43,238 nt of DNA from a virus, in IMG/VR virus record IMGVR_UViG_3300010373_000075, positions 1 through 43,238 of that record. The stretch is one strand, 5' to 3'. Below, piece after piece: positions 30,597 through 39,139 of the stretch. Position 1 is the first letter of the stretch. Every line of letters starts with the position of its first letter. The notes under the pieces were generated by a model that was given only the letters and a program-made list of their open reading frames with translations, was not told where the DNA came from and made no database searches. The translations under genes and the position numbers were made by a program.

Positions 30597-31579
30597 CGAT
30601 CAAGGGAGCGGGACGCTATTATGATTTATCGGTCTACAGTATCCCAACAGATACTGCCCCAGCTCGCCTTATAAAAAGATGGACATCCTATCCTGATGGA
30701 GTTTATGACCCAGGTGCTTTAAACATCCAGTTTGATATGTCTATAGTGCCTTATGACACTCCTACAGGCGGCCAGACTATTGTTTTAGAGGGCGTATCAC
30801 TTGCCGACTTGCAGCAAGCCACCGAATACACAAACTATCAGATAGTTCTAAAAGCAGGTATGGCCCAGGGCCTACCCTTAGCCAATCCCAAACAAGCAGG
30901 GACAATTGCACAGGGCTTTATTTTCCAGTCATACCCCAACTGGGAAGGCACTGAAATGAGCCTCTCTTTTGTGATCTATCCCAGTCCCTATACTATCACT
31001 GAGCCTGGCAATATCACTTTAAACTGGGCGGCAGGCACGCCCTTGTCAGGCGCTTTAGAACAAAGCCTTAAAACTGCTTTCCCCAATACCCCTATCAGCA
31101 TCAACATAAGCTCAAACCTTGTTTCAAGCAACAACGAACAAGGCTATTTTGCCTCTTTAAATGATCTTGCTTCGGTTTTATCCGGCATCACTCAAAGCCT
31201 GGGCCATCAGGTCTATATCACCTTCCAAAACGGCTCAATTATTGTTTTTGATGATACTTACGCGCCGCCCCCTCTTGAATTATCTTTCACTGATTTAGTC
31301 GGTCAGCCTGCCTGGGTAGATGTCAATATTATGCAGGTTAAGCTTGTGATGAGAGCAGATATTCAAGTCGGCGCTCTTATCAAAATGCCTAAAGGCCTAA
31401 AACAAGGCCCAGGCTCAGTGATCATTTCGGGCAACTCTTTGCCCTCAAGCCTAAAGTACAAGTCGGCTTTTCAGGGAATATTTCAGGTTATAGAGCTGCG
31501 CCAGATCGGAAATTCAAGGGCGGCTGATGGCACTCAATGGGTAAGCATTATCAATTGCGCGGTGACTGGAAGTGACTAA
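30593..31579 (+). CDS. Baseplate hub protein
   Basis: 328 aa. N-terminal beta segments and a SISINISSNLVSSNNEQGYF ... LASVLSGITQSLGHQVYIT middle fit the gp27/Mu gp44-type hub that joins tube to spike. It lies directly before the central spike gene with ATGA coupling from the previous gene. Confidence 0.65.
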   Translation: MTIKGAGRYYDLSVYSIPTDTAPARLIKRWTSYPDGVYDPGALNIQFDMSIVPYDTPTGGQTIVLEGVSLADLQQATEYTNYQIVLKAGMAQGLPLANPKQAGTIAQGFIFQSYPNWEGTEMSLSFVIYPSPYTITEPGNITLNWAAGTPLSGALEQSLKTAFPNTPISINISSNLVSSNNEQGYFASLNDLASVLSGITQSLGHQVYITFQNGSIIVFDDTYAPPPLELSFTDLVGQPAWVDVNIMQVKLVMRADIQVGALIKMPKGLKQGPGSVIISGNSLPSSLKYKSAFQGIFQVIELRQIGNSRAADGTQWVSIINCAVTGSD

Positions 31580-32228
31580 TAACTACGCAAAACTTAACTT
31601 TCAAAAAAATTCTAACCTTGCGGCTATCAATCGCACAAAAGAAGCTATACTTACGTTAGGAAAATCTTTGCCATGCAGAGTTATTGCAGTAGATGGGGCC
31701 TTGGTTGAGGTCGCTTTTGAAGTTGATTCAAGTCCCTGGACATTACCTACTGTCATCATTCCTAAAACCGAAAGCGAATGGGCCAAAGTCCCTACTCAAG
31801 TCGGTGATATTGGCATTACCATTCCCGCAGATACCTATATAGGCAATATTACAGGCCAGGGTGCGGGATTACCCAGTATACAAGTCAAACCATGCAATTT
31901 GTCAGCTCTGGTATTTCAGCCAGTCAGCAATAAAAATTCACCCTCACCTTATCCTAATTCGTATTTTGTGCAAGGGCCAGAAGGCTTTGTTGCTCAGACT
32001 CAAGATGGCACGGTGCAGTTTATTTTAAATGCTTCGGGGGTAAATGTGGTTATAGGCGGCATCACCGTGTTTTCAATAGGAAGTACAGGGGCTACTGCAA
32101 ATGGCAATTTGCTAGTCAATGGAATGATAACAGGTACGACAGATGTTATAGGCAATGGAATTTCACTTAGCACACACACACACAGCGGCGTTACCACAGG
32201 AGGAGGCGATACAGGGCCACCCACATGA
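31572..32228 (+). CDS. Baseplate central spike (gp138/gpV-like)
   Basis: 218 aa. An N-terminal OB-like domain (CRVIAVDGALVEVAFEVDSS) is followed by a beta-helix (VNVVIGGITVFSIGSTGATA). The tip has SLSTHTHSGVTTGGG, whose HxH motif coordinates iron at the point of many phage spikes. It pierces the outer membrane upon contraction. Overlaps the hub gene by 8 bases. Confidence 0.85.
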   Translation: MTNNYAKLNFQKNSNLAAINRTKEAILTLGKSLPCRVIAVDGALVEVAFEVDSSPWTLPTVIIPKTESEWAKVPTQVGDIGITIPADTYIGNITGQGAGLPSIQVKPCNLSALVFQPVSNKNSPSPYPNSYFVQGPEGFVAQTQDGTVQFILNASGVNVVIGGITVFSIGSTGATANGNLLVNGMITGTTDVIGNGISLSTHTHSGVTTGGGDTGPPT

Positions 32229-32572
32229 GAGTTTATGGAACGATAGAGAACGAAGAAGGCCAAAGGATTTGGCAGGTGGTCACAACGGATGCCAACGGCT
32301 TTAACGATAATGTTTATTTAACAGCGCTTTGCCAGGACTTGCTTTTGCAGCTTGGAGAATCGCCCTTTTATGCTAATTTCGGCATCCCGGCGACTCAATC
32401 CGTACAAACCCAAGTGCCGCCCGATTATTGGGTGATGCAGACTCAGCAGGAATATGCCCAATATTTCGCGTCATTAATTATTAGTAAAGTATCTCGCGCC
32501 GCTAATCCTACCTATAAGGTAGTCGTGATCACGCATCAAGGAGCTATATTAACACAGGAAGTTGCAATATGA
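32225..32572 (+). CDS. Baseplate wedge, gp25-like
   Basis: 115 aa; LYANFG-type middle (LLLQLGESPFYANFGIPA) and position between spike and baseplate J fit the gp25/gpW wedge component. ATGA overlaps on both sides. It helps trigger sheath attachment. Confidence 0.7.
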   Translation: MRVYGTIENEEGQRIWQVVTTDANGFNDNVYLTALCQDLLLQLGESPFYANFGIPATQSVQTQVPPDYWVMQTQQEYAQYFASLIISKVSRAANPTYKVVVITHQGAILTQEVAI

Positions 32573-33771
32573 GTAGTACCGATATTCCTTTAGTCATGGG
32601 GCCAGAAGGCCCTGTGCCAACCTCACCCGCAGTTATTTTAGAAACCTTAATTGCAGCCGTTGCAGCAGACGTGCCGGATTTTACCGCAAATTTACCCGGT
32701 ACATTGATTGAGGATATATCCTCAACTGATGTAGCAGCTATCGCGCAAATTGACCAATACAGGGTAGATTCGGTTAATGATATAACACCCTATGGCGCTA
32801 ATGCGGATGTTTTGAATCAGCTTGGCGTGATGTTCGGTATCGAACAAGGCAAGCCCACCAATACCAGCGTTTTTGTGATCATAAGCGGGAACGTAGGCTA
32901 TATCATTCAGCCGGGCTTTATTGTTTCGGACGGCACACATCAATATGTGGTTCAGGATGGTGGCACTATTGGAGGGGGCGGCTCTAGCGAATCGCTTTTT
33001 GCGGTAGCTAACCAATCCGGCTCTTGGTCTGTTCCTGTTGGTACTGTTACAACGATTATAACAGGCATCCCCACTCCTTATGAGCTTACCTGCACAAACG
33101 CAGTGGCAGGCATACCAGGAGCACCCGCCGAAAGCGTGCAAAGCTATCGCTCAAGAATTTTACAGGCGAGCATTGTTGCCGGACAAGGAACGCCCGCTTA
33201 TTTAAGGACGCTTATCGAAGCCGTCCCTGGCGTTGTGAGTCGTCTTGTATCCATCCTGCAAGTATCTGCAGGATGGGAGATCATCGTTGGCGGAGGAGAC
33301 TCTTACCAGGTAGCCGGAGCCATTTATAAAGGAATTTTAGATTTAAGCTCAATTAAAAGCTCTGATACTTCCCCACGCAATATCACCGTAACCATCATAG
33401 ACCCCCCTAATAACTATAATATTATCTATGTTAATCCGCCCAATCAGGTCGTAACGGTTGATGCCACCTGGAACACGGATTTAATCAATTTCACGGCGGG
33501 TTTGCAGGTCGATGTTTTGGCCGCTCCCGCCATTCAAAATTATATCAACGGAATCACTGTAGGTCAGCCCATTAATCTTTTAAGCATGACAGCCGCTTTC
33601 CAGCAAGCCGTTGCCAGTATTCTGCCAACAGAAAACTTAAGCACATTAGATTTCACAGTAACTATTAATGGTTCCCCTGTTAGCCCTGAAGCCGGGACGA
33701 GCATTATTTTATCTGATCCTGAATCCTATTTTAGTTGCGCGGCTGATGCCGTTACGGTGGTGCAGGGATGA
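32569..33771 (+). CDS. Baseplate J-like protein
   Basis: 400 aa. GTLIEDISSTDVAAIAQID, GANADVLNQLGVMFGIEQG, GFIVSDGTHQYVVQDGG and AESVQSYRSRILQA are the standard order of baseplate J/gp47/gp6-type wedge proteins. It forms the baseplate wedge backbone that opens on host contact. Confidence 0.88.
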   Translation: MSSTDIPLVMGPEGPVPTSPAVILETLIAAVAADVPDFTANLPGTLIEDISSTDVAAIAQIDQYRVDSVNDITPYGANADVLNQLGVMFGIEQGKPTNTSVFVIISGNVGYIIQPGFIVSDGTHQYVVQDGGTIGGGGSSESLFAVANQSGSWSVPVGTVTTIITGIPTPYELTCTNAVAGIPGAPAESVQSYRSRILQASIVAGQGTPAYLRTLIEAVPGVVSRLVSILQVSAGWEIIVGGGDSYQVAGAIYKGILDLSSIKSSDTSPRNITVTIIDPPNNYNIIYVNPPNQVVTVDATWNTDLINFTAGLQVDVLAAPAIQNYINGITVGQPINLLSMTAAFQQAVASILPTENLSTLDFTVTINGSPVSPEAGTSIILSDPESYFSCAADAVTVVQG

Positions 33772-34496
33772 TTGATGAATCATTTAGTGTAGTTCCGCTT
33801 AAGGATATAGCTCCCTCCTATCTGTATGTTCAGTACAAATGGAGCAAAGATTTACAGGCTTTTGTTGATGTCTTTAATAAAATCACGCAGGGCTATTTAG
33901 ATTGGTTTAACAATACCCCCCTCGCGGTATATACCAATTCAACAATAAGCGGCTCGCTTCTTGACTGGATAGGGCTAGGAATTTATGGCTACAGAAGACC
34001 CGCTTTTATCTATCCACCCATGAAAGGGGAGTTACTAGGAAGCTACGGCTGTCAGACTTATGGCGAAGTACCTTACGGTGCTAACTACTACCAGGGCGCT
34101 CAGAGCGGCAGCGCAGTATATGTCGATGACGATATCTACAAAAGAGCGCTAACCTGGCATGTCTACAAAGGCGATGGCGTTCAAATGACTGTCCCTTGGC
34201 TGAAATTTAGAATAGCTCGATTTTTGTACGGGCCCTATGGCAAAGACCTCAACGGCATTGATGAGCTATATAACGTCAGCATCACATTTTCGCATGACTA
34301 TATATGGGTGGGTTCATACGGAACAACCTCGTATGGAACCATATCTTATGGTGATAATGAAAAATTATTTAACCAAGATTTTCTGATCACAATTACCTTA
34401 AGCGATAACCGAGAATCTCGCGCATTCAAGCTTTTATTTGAAAACGGCTTTTTAGCCAAACCCTTCCAACTTAAATTCAAGGTGATATTAACATGA
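33768..34496 (+). CDS. Tail wedge protein (DUF2612/gpI-like)
   Basis: 242 aa downstream of baseplate J, the site of the second wedge/tail-fibre-attachment protein. DWFNNTPLAVYTNSTISGSL and LDWIGLGIYGYRRP match the family pattern. Two similar tyrosine-glycine blocks occur (GSYGCQTYGEVPYGAN near 86 and GSYGTTSYGTISYGDN near 184), a possible internal duplication. Confidence 0.7.
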   Translation: MIDESFSVVPLKDIAPSYLYVQYKWSKDLQAFVDVFNKITQGYLDWFNNTPLAVYTNSTISGSLLDWIGLGIYGYRRPAFIYPPMKGELLGSYGCQTYGEVPYGANYYQGAQSGSAVYVDDDIYKRALTWHVYKGDGVQMTVPWLKFRIARFLYGPYGKDLNGIDELYNVSITFSHDYIWVGSYGTTSYGTISYGDNEKLFNQDFLITITLSDNRESRAFKLLFENGFLAKPFQLKFKVILT

Positions 34497-35389
34497 GTTA
34501 TACTTTAGCGAATTTCATAAGAACCTCTGTTGCAGCCACTTTCGGTAGCAGCTCAACTACTTTACAGGTCGCAAGCTCAACTGGCCTGCCCTCTCCTACT
34601 ATAGCAGCCCCTATGCCTGTCATACTGACCGATGCGGCCACAGGCCTTGTCAAAGAAATTGTCTATGCAACATCGATTTCTGGCTCTAACTTAACAGTGG
34701 TTCGAGCCAGAGAAGGCACGGCAGCTCAAAACTGGAATATTGGGGATTTAGTCAATTGCGACCCAACAGCAGGAACCGTTGCTACCGTAGGAAGCTCACC
34801 CTTTTTTGGTCTAGATGCTGGCGCGGCTGATACTTATGCGGTCTCAATCCCTCAAGTGACAGCCTATACTACAGGCTTATTCTTTGGAATTAAGATTGCC
34901 AATACCAACCTAACCACGACTCCTACGGTCAATGTTAGTGCGCTGGGGGCTGAAAATATTGTGCGCGAAGATGGCACAGCAGTAGCGTTAGGCGATTTGC
35001 CAATAGGGGGAATAGCATGGCTCACTTATGACGGCACTAATATGCAATTGATTAACCCAAGAACGGCAGTTGCAAATAGATCGGTATTTAATGCAGGCCC
35101 TGGTGTTACAAATACAGGGTATATAGAATTACCAGGCGGATTTATTATAAATTGGGGGCAGGTTGATTTTACTTTGAACGGCACGCAAGTATCAACTTTC
35201 GCTAAAGCATTTCCTAATAAAAGCCTTTCAATTGTTTGGACTGGCACCAAAAATTCCGCAGTCTTTTTTGTATCTAATGTTGAATTAGATGGCACGCAAC
35301 CATCAGCCACATCGCTTACTCAATGCAGTGCAGTTTATTCGGGTGGGGCGGTTTCCGATAATGCAAATTATATTTGCATAGGTTATTAA
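34493..35389 (+). CDS. Tail fibre protein 1
   Basis: 298 aa. N-terminal attachment-like region (AATFGSSSTTLQVASSTGLP ... VVRAREGTAAQNWNIGDLV), a beta shaft, and a C-terminal receptor-binding-like domain (YIELPGGFIINWGQVDF, TFAKAFPNKSLSIVW) of the gp53-like fibre tip class. ATGA-coupled to the wedge protein. It ends overlapping the convergent exported-protein gene by 4 bases. Confidence 0.8.
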   Translation: MSYTLANFIRTSVAATFGSSSTTLQVASSTGLPSPTIAAPMPVILTDAATGLVKEIVYATSISGSNLTVVRAREGTAAQNWNIGDLVNCDPTAGTVATVGSSPFFGLDAGAADTYAVSIPQVTAYTTGLFFGIKIANTNLTTTPTVNVSALGAENIVREDGTAVALGDLPIGGIAWLTYDGTNMQLINPRTAVANRSVFNAGPGVTNTGYIELPGGFIINWGQVDFTLNGTQVSTFAKAFPNKSLSIVWTGTKNSAVFFVSNVELDGTQPSATSLTQCSAVYSGGAVSDNANYICIGY

Positions 35390-36147
35390 ATCGGACTGCT
35401 CGTGCATGTCATTAAAACTGCACTCGAACAATTCTTGCGCGAACTTGGTATATCACTAGTTGCCGCAGTAAAAAAAGCTGTATTTAAAGCATTGGGCATA
35501 TTATCCGCGAGTTTAAATGATGTAACCATTCCTTCATGAACTTCTAAAACATCCCCCTGCGCCAATGCTCCTTGTGCTGGCGTATAAAAAGCAGATTGAA
35601 TGCCGAATAAAATCGGGTCTGTTTGGTGTCCCAGGCATGGGGTGCGACTTAATTCACACGCCACCTCCGAGTTAGTAAGATTATAAGATAATAATTTAGG
35701 CGTACCATCTAAAATAGATGTGAAGGTATCATAATGGGGTGGCTGTGGAAGGTTGTAGACAACAGGCTCATCGCAAGTCAAGGCGACCGTTGTTTGGCAC
35801 TTATTATCTTGAGGTTCACCATTATAAATTACAAGAGGCTGCATACCTGTAGAGGAGTTGAATGAATAGGTTTCGCCCATTGCTAGATTGATTATTGAAG
35901 GCTGCTGCCCAAAAATCATAGTAAGCGGGATGGTAGCGGGAGCATCGGGGCAATAATTTCTATTTAATGTACAGATACTATTTCCAGGCTGGACATTCAG
36001 AGTATATGATATAATGCTTCCCGGGCTGCCAGCACACATAAAAGTGCTTTCACCAATACATAGGGCATTTTGATTTTGAGCGTCTGTTAGCGTTGCCCCG
36101 CCCAAAACCGCCAAACCCGAAACAACCGCATTTCTGACTGAATACAT
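35386..36147 (-). CDS. Exported cysteine-paired protein
   Basis: 253 aa. The start MYSVRNAVVSGLAVLGGATLTDAQ looks like a signal peptide. The mature part contains ten cysteines as five CxnC pairs with spacing 7, 6, 7, 6, 7 (CIGESTFMC, CTLNRNYC, CQTTVALTC, CELSRTPC, CSSAVLMTC). These mark two and a half tandem beta repeats probably held by local disulphides, which implies an oxidising compartment. GGAG 7 bases before ATG 36147. Second gene of a two-gene minus-strand cassette. Unrecognised; possible lysogenic-conversion or receptor-masking factor. Confidence 0.65.
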   Translation of the reverse strand: MYSVRNAVVSGLAVLGGATLTDAQNQNALCIGESTFMCAGSPGSIISYTLNVQPGNSICTLNRNYCPDAPATIPLTMIFGQQPSIINLAMGETYSFNSSTGMQPLVIYNGEPQDNKCQTTVALTCDEPVVYNLPQPPHYDTFTSILDGTPKLLSYNLTNSEVACELSRTPCLGHQTDPILFGIQSAFYTPAQGALAQGDVLEVHEGMVTSFKLADNMPNALNTAFFTAATSDIPSSRKNCSSAVLMTCTSSPI

Positions 36148-36148
36148 G

Positions 36149-36640
36149 TTATCTCTCCAAGTTTACTGAGGGTTGCTCTGTCATTCTAAATACACCGAAA
36201 ACAAAACTATTGTTATTAAAAGGCATTCTTTCGCAATCGCCTTCAGGCAGATAATCACCATAACCATAGGCAACTCTATTTACAGGAATATCTGCGCCGA
36301 TGACGCTTAAATTTTGAGCCAAAGTAGTAAATTCACTGGCTGTTACTTGATAGGCAGTACAAGCAAAATAAGTATCCTTAATAGTTGATGTTTGCATAAA
36401 ATCAGGACATCCCTGGGGAATAAAATACGATTCATTTTGAAACGCAGGAAAATAAATTCTGGCTTCTGCTACAGCAGTTTGTGGGGTATCGCTTGTAAAG
36501 TTTACTCCAGCAAGCGGGTTAATTGGCTTTCCTATTATTTCTGAAATTGGAATGTTAGATTCTCTCATTACAGTACAAGCTTGAGCAACACCTGCTGAAA
36601 TTGCTAAAAGGCTTGTAAAGCCCTTCCATAAATTCCACAT
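36149..36640 (-). CDS. Exported protein with four cysteines
   Basis: 163 aa from ATG 36640 (GAGG 7 bases upstream). The start MWNLWKGFTSLLAISAGVAQ forms a signal peptide with a likely AQA cleavage site just before the first of four cysteines. The mature part is beta-rich with GYGDYLPEGDCERM near the end. It stops one base before the next gene. A TTGACA promoter lies upstream. No family recognised. Confidence 0.6.
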   Translation of the reverse strand: MWNLWKGFTSLLAISAGVAQACTVMRESNIPISEIIGKPINPLAGVNFTSDTPQTAVAEARIYFPAFQNESYFIPQGCPDFMQTSTIKDTYFACTAYQVTASEFTTLAQNLSVIGADIPVNRVAYGYGDYLPEGDCERMPFNNNSFVFGVFRMTEQPSVNLER

Positions 36641-36692
36641 CGAATATCCTCTCATAGATTATCCCCTGCTCTGATTTATATAACTTTAGGTC

Positions 36693-36721
36693 ACGATATA
36701 CCTGTAAGTGGTGGATGTCAA
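36693..36721 (-). promoter_or_regulatory. Promoter of the exported-protein cassette
   Basis: On the minus strand a consensus TTGACA (36716-36721) lies 17 bases from TATCGT (36693-36698). It faces the gene at 36640. An independent sigma-70-like promoter for genes opposed to the late operon suggests expression from the prophage. Confidence 0.6.
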
Positions 36722-36750
36722 ATTTTAGGAGGCGGGGGCTTAACTCAGGA

Positions 36751-36779
36751 TTGCTTAGAAATAAGCCTTCCCTTATTAT
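36751..36779 (+). promoter_or_regulatory. Promoter of the 61-residue gene
   Basis: TTGCTT (36751-36756) and TATTAT (36774-36779) with a 17-base spacer face the gene at 36815. It diverges from the exported-protein promoter only 30 bases away, so both could answer to one regulator. Confidence 0.55.
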
Positions 36780-36812
36780 GCTAACTGCGAAATTAATCTA
36801 TAATAAGGGAAG
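36767..36812. repeat. 13-base inverted repeat spanning promoter and ribosome site
   Basis: CTTCCCTTATTAT (36767-36779) and ATAATAAGGGAAG (36800-36812) are perfect inverted copies separated by 20 bases. The left arm contains the -10 box and the right arm the AAGGG ribosome site of the 36815 gene. It could be an operator pair. In read-through transcripts it would also form a hairpin hiding the ribosome site. Confidence 0.65.
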
Positions 36813-36814
36813 CT

Positions 36815-37000
36815 ATGAACAAGAAGGATAGTAGTAATTCTAATGGCAAAAGTCAAACTAAAGAGCTTTCAGTTAATAAATCGGAATGTCAGGCTCAAGG
36901 CCAGAAAGATTACACTTATAAAATAAGCTGGCTTATGAAGCCATTTATTAACTTTCTGTCTTTTGACTGGTGGACTCCTCGCCTGGAAAATCAAGCCTGA
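36815..37000 (+). CDS. Small hypothetical protein with own promoter
   Basis: 61 aa. The first half is polar and unstructured (serine, asparagine, lysine). The second half is aromatic (SWLMKPFINFLSFDWWTPRL) and could lie on a membrane. AAGGG 5 bases before ATG. It has its own promoter, so it may be a lysogen-expressed gene. Function unknown. Confidence 0.5.
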   Translation: MNKKDSSNSNGKSQTKELSVNKSECQAQGQKDYTYKISWLMKPFINFLSFDWWTPRLENQA

Positions 37001-37010
37001 TTTCATCAGG
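36996..37010 (+). terminator. Small hairpin at the end of the 61-residue gene
   Basis: CCTGAT (36996-37001) pairs with ATCAGG (37005-37010) around TTC, overlapping the stop codon, with a CTTTTTATAA run about 9 bases later. Weak intrinsic terminator at best. Confidence 0.4.
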
Positions 37011-37200
37011 ATTTAAGCACTTTTTATAAATTCCCCTGCAAATTTCCCAAAATGTACTAAACTCCTAGACATCGCTATAAATTCAATGCGTTTTAAGTCT
37101 TCTTAAGCCCTAGCCTGGGCCTTTAGCAGATTCAGCTTTTCGCAAAAAAATCCAATTCAATTTAAATCACTTTAACTTGCCTCTTACAAGGAGTTTCGGC

Positions 37201-39093
37201 ATGTCTGGGAATATTCCATTTAATCCAAATAATACTATAGCGCCAGCCAATTCAATTGTTTTAACGACAGAAGGTTATATCCAAGGAGTCTTTTTAGATG
37301 ACCCCACTGCAAATAATCAGCTCCTTGCGGGATTGGTTTCTCAAAGCGAAGCGCTACCAATTTGGGGGGCGGTAGCTTTAACTGAAACTGTGCCTGTGGC
37401 AGATGGTCAGCAAGCAGGCAATACTTTAAGGCGGGCAACAGGAAATAGTGATTTAACAGCTTTTAGCGTATTCAATCAAGCCAGTAATATGCTTTTAAGC
37501 CCTGGAAGTACCGTTGCTCAAGCGGTATCAGGAAATACTACCAGTTATTTTAGGCTAGGCTCTAATGCAAGGGTTGCTGTGCAGTGTGATGAAGGTCTAG
37601 TCAATTCCCTGGATGGGAACCCTACAACTCAGCTTGTTTCGTGGGATTATACCAATCAGAAGCTTATTACTTATAATGCTGGAGTTGGGGCGCTCCCGGT
37701 GCAAGTGTTGCAAATAAGCACAAACAGCCTGGTCGTAGCGTATGATTCTGGGCATAAAACATTGCGCTATACCAATGGCCCTATAGCCATTATTCAACTC
37801 ATGAATAACAGTGCCGCCGTAGATGGCAATGGAACTGTAAAAAATGTTTCGGCAGGAAATTTAGCGCCCTTATTTACCTCATCAGTCCCCAATCCAACCA
37901 CTACGCCAGCTATAAGCTTTACCGCTATAGCTCAAGCGGCCAATAAAGTTTATGCGGGGCCAGCAACAGGCGCAAATGCCGCCCCCACATTTAGATCATT
38001 GGTTTTAGCAGACACACCCAATTCATCGACTGGCGGCATTAGCAATTTAATAAGTCGGGATACAAGCGGGAATTCATTTATAAACAACCTTTTAAATGGT
38101 ATAACAAGCACTGTTTCAGCGGGAGCCACTACAACCCTAACCATTGCATCAACGCAATATCAAATTTTGACGGGTACGTTTGATCAAACGTACGTATTGC
38201 CAGATGCAACAACATTATTTAATAACTGGAAATTTAGATTTATTAATAAATCTACCCGCTCTCTTGTCGTTCGGGATTCCGGTAGTAATATTCTTTATAC
38301 GATGCCCACTGGTGGCTGCATTGAATGTATTTTACTTGATAATTCTACTATTGATGGGTCATGGAAAATCAATGTTTATGGCAATGATTCCGCTAAATGG
38401 GGCGATGATCACCTAGACCTCGGAAATACTTTTTTTTATGGGCAAAAAATATTAGAAGTCATTATTAATTCTAATACGTATACCCCTACGGTGGATGATG
38501 TCGGAAAGCGCCTGGTTTTTACATTAGAAGCCCCAGTAACGATCACTTTGGATGGAACTGACTTTACAGGCGGCGAAAACTGGTTCTTTGATTGCGCAAC
38601 TGGTACGACTATCATCATAACAGCCGCCGGCGGTTTTAATATAACTGGTAATACCAGCATGAATTCTCAGGATTATTATCAAGTTATATATCAGCCTACA
38701 GAATTTAAAGTTTTAGCGCTTGAAGATACTACAATCTCTGAAGTTCAATTGGCAACTATGGATAATGTTGATGTCAATGTAGGTACTAAAACCAATATTT
38801 ATACTGTTCCCACAGGATTTATAGCCATTATAACTAGGGCCTGTATAAGAAATGCTTCCATTTCTTTAACGACAGCTCAATTAAGTGGTGGTTTTGATAG
38901 TGGGGCTTCTAATGTGACCGCCAATACTACGCTATCTACTTTAACCACTGCTAACAATTATTTATTTATGAATATTCTACCGGGGGCGGTAGCTGGAGCT
39001 GCCGCAGATATTTTCGGAGTAATAGCAAATACACCCCAGGGGGCGGCCGCCACTGTATCGGTTGATGTTTTTGGTTATTTGATGCCAATCTAA
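37201..39093 (+). CDS. Tail fibre protein 2 with decoration-like N-terminal domain
   Basis: 630 aa from ATG 37201 (AAGGAG upstream; ORF open earlier without a ribosome site). Residues 1-205 match the head decoration protein at 20876. Residues 210-275 show the common fibre pattern (SAGNLAPLFTSSVPNPTT ... YAGPATGANAAPTFRSL). The remainder is a beta shaft and a C-terminal beta sandwich (GTKTNIYTVPTGFIAIITRA ... DVFGYLMPI). It is distant from fibre 1 and lies beyond the exported cassette. A fibre or appendage role is likely; head attachment is possible given the shared domain. Confidence 0.7.
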   Translation: MSGNIPFNPNNTIAPANSIVLTTEGYIQGVFLDDPTANNQLLAGLVSQSEALPIWGAVALTETVPVADGQQAGNTLRRATGNSDLTAFSVFNQASNMLLSPGSTVAQAVSGNTTSYFRLGSNARVAVQCDEGLVNSLDGNPTTQLVSWDYTNQKLITYNAGVGALPVQVLQISTNSLVVAYDSGHKTLRYTNGPIAIIQLMNNSAAVDGNGTVKNVSAGNLAPLFTSSVPNPTTTPAISFTAIAQAANKVYAGPATGANAAPTFRSLVLADTPNSSTGGISNLISRDTSGNSFINNLLNGITSTVSAGATTTLTIASTQYQILTGTFDQTYVLPDATTLFNNWKFRFINKSTRSLVVRDSGSNILYTMPTGGCIECILLDNSTIDGSWKINVYGNDSAKWGDDHLDLGNTFFYGQKILEVIINSNTYTPTVDDVGKRLVFTLEAPVTITLDGTDFTGGENWFFDCATGTTIIITAAGGFNITGNTSMNSQDYYQVIYQPTEFKVLALEDTTISEVQLATMDNVDVNVGTKTNIYTVPTGFIAIITRACIRNASISLTTAQLSGGFDSGASNVTANTTLSTLTTANNYLFMNILPGAVAGAAADIFGVIANTPQGAAATVSVDVFGYLMPI

Positions 39094-39139
39094 AAAAAAC
39101 ACCACAAAAAACTATAAAAACAGCAAGGGATAATTTAAA

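Noticed and set aside
32722-33141. Minus-strand frame of 139 codons inside baseplate J
   Set aside because: Shadow of a well-supported structural gene, with cysteine/arginine-rich nonsense composition.
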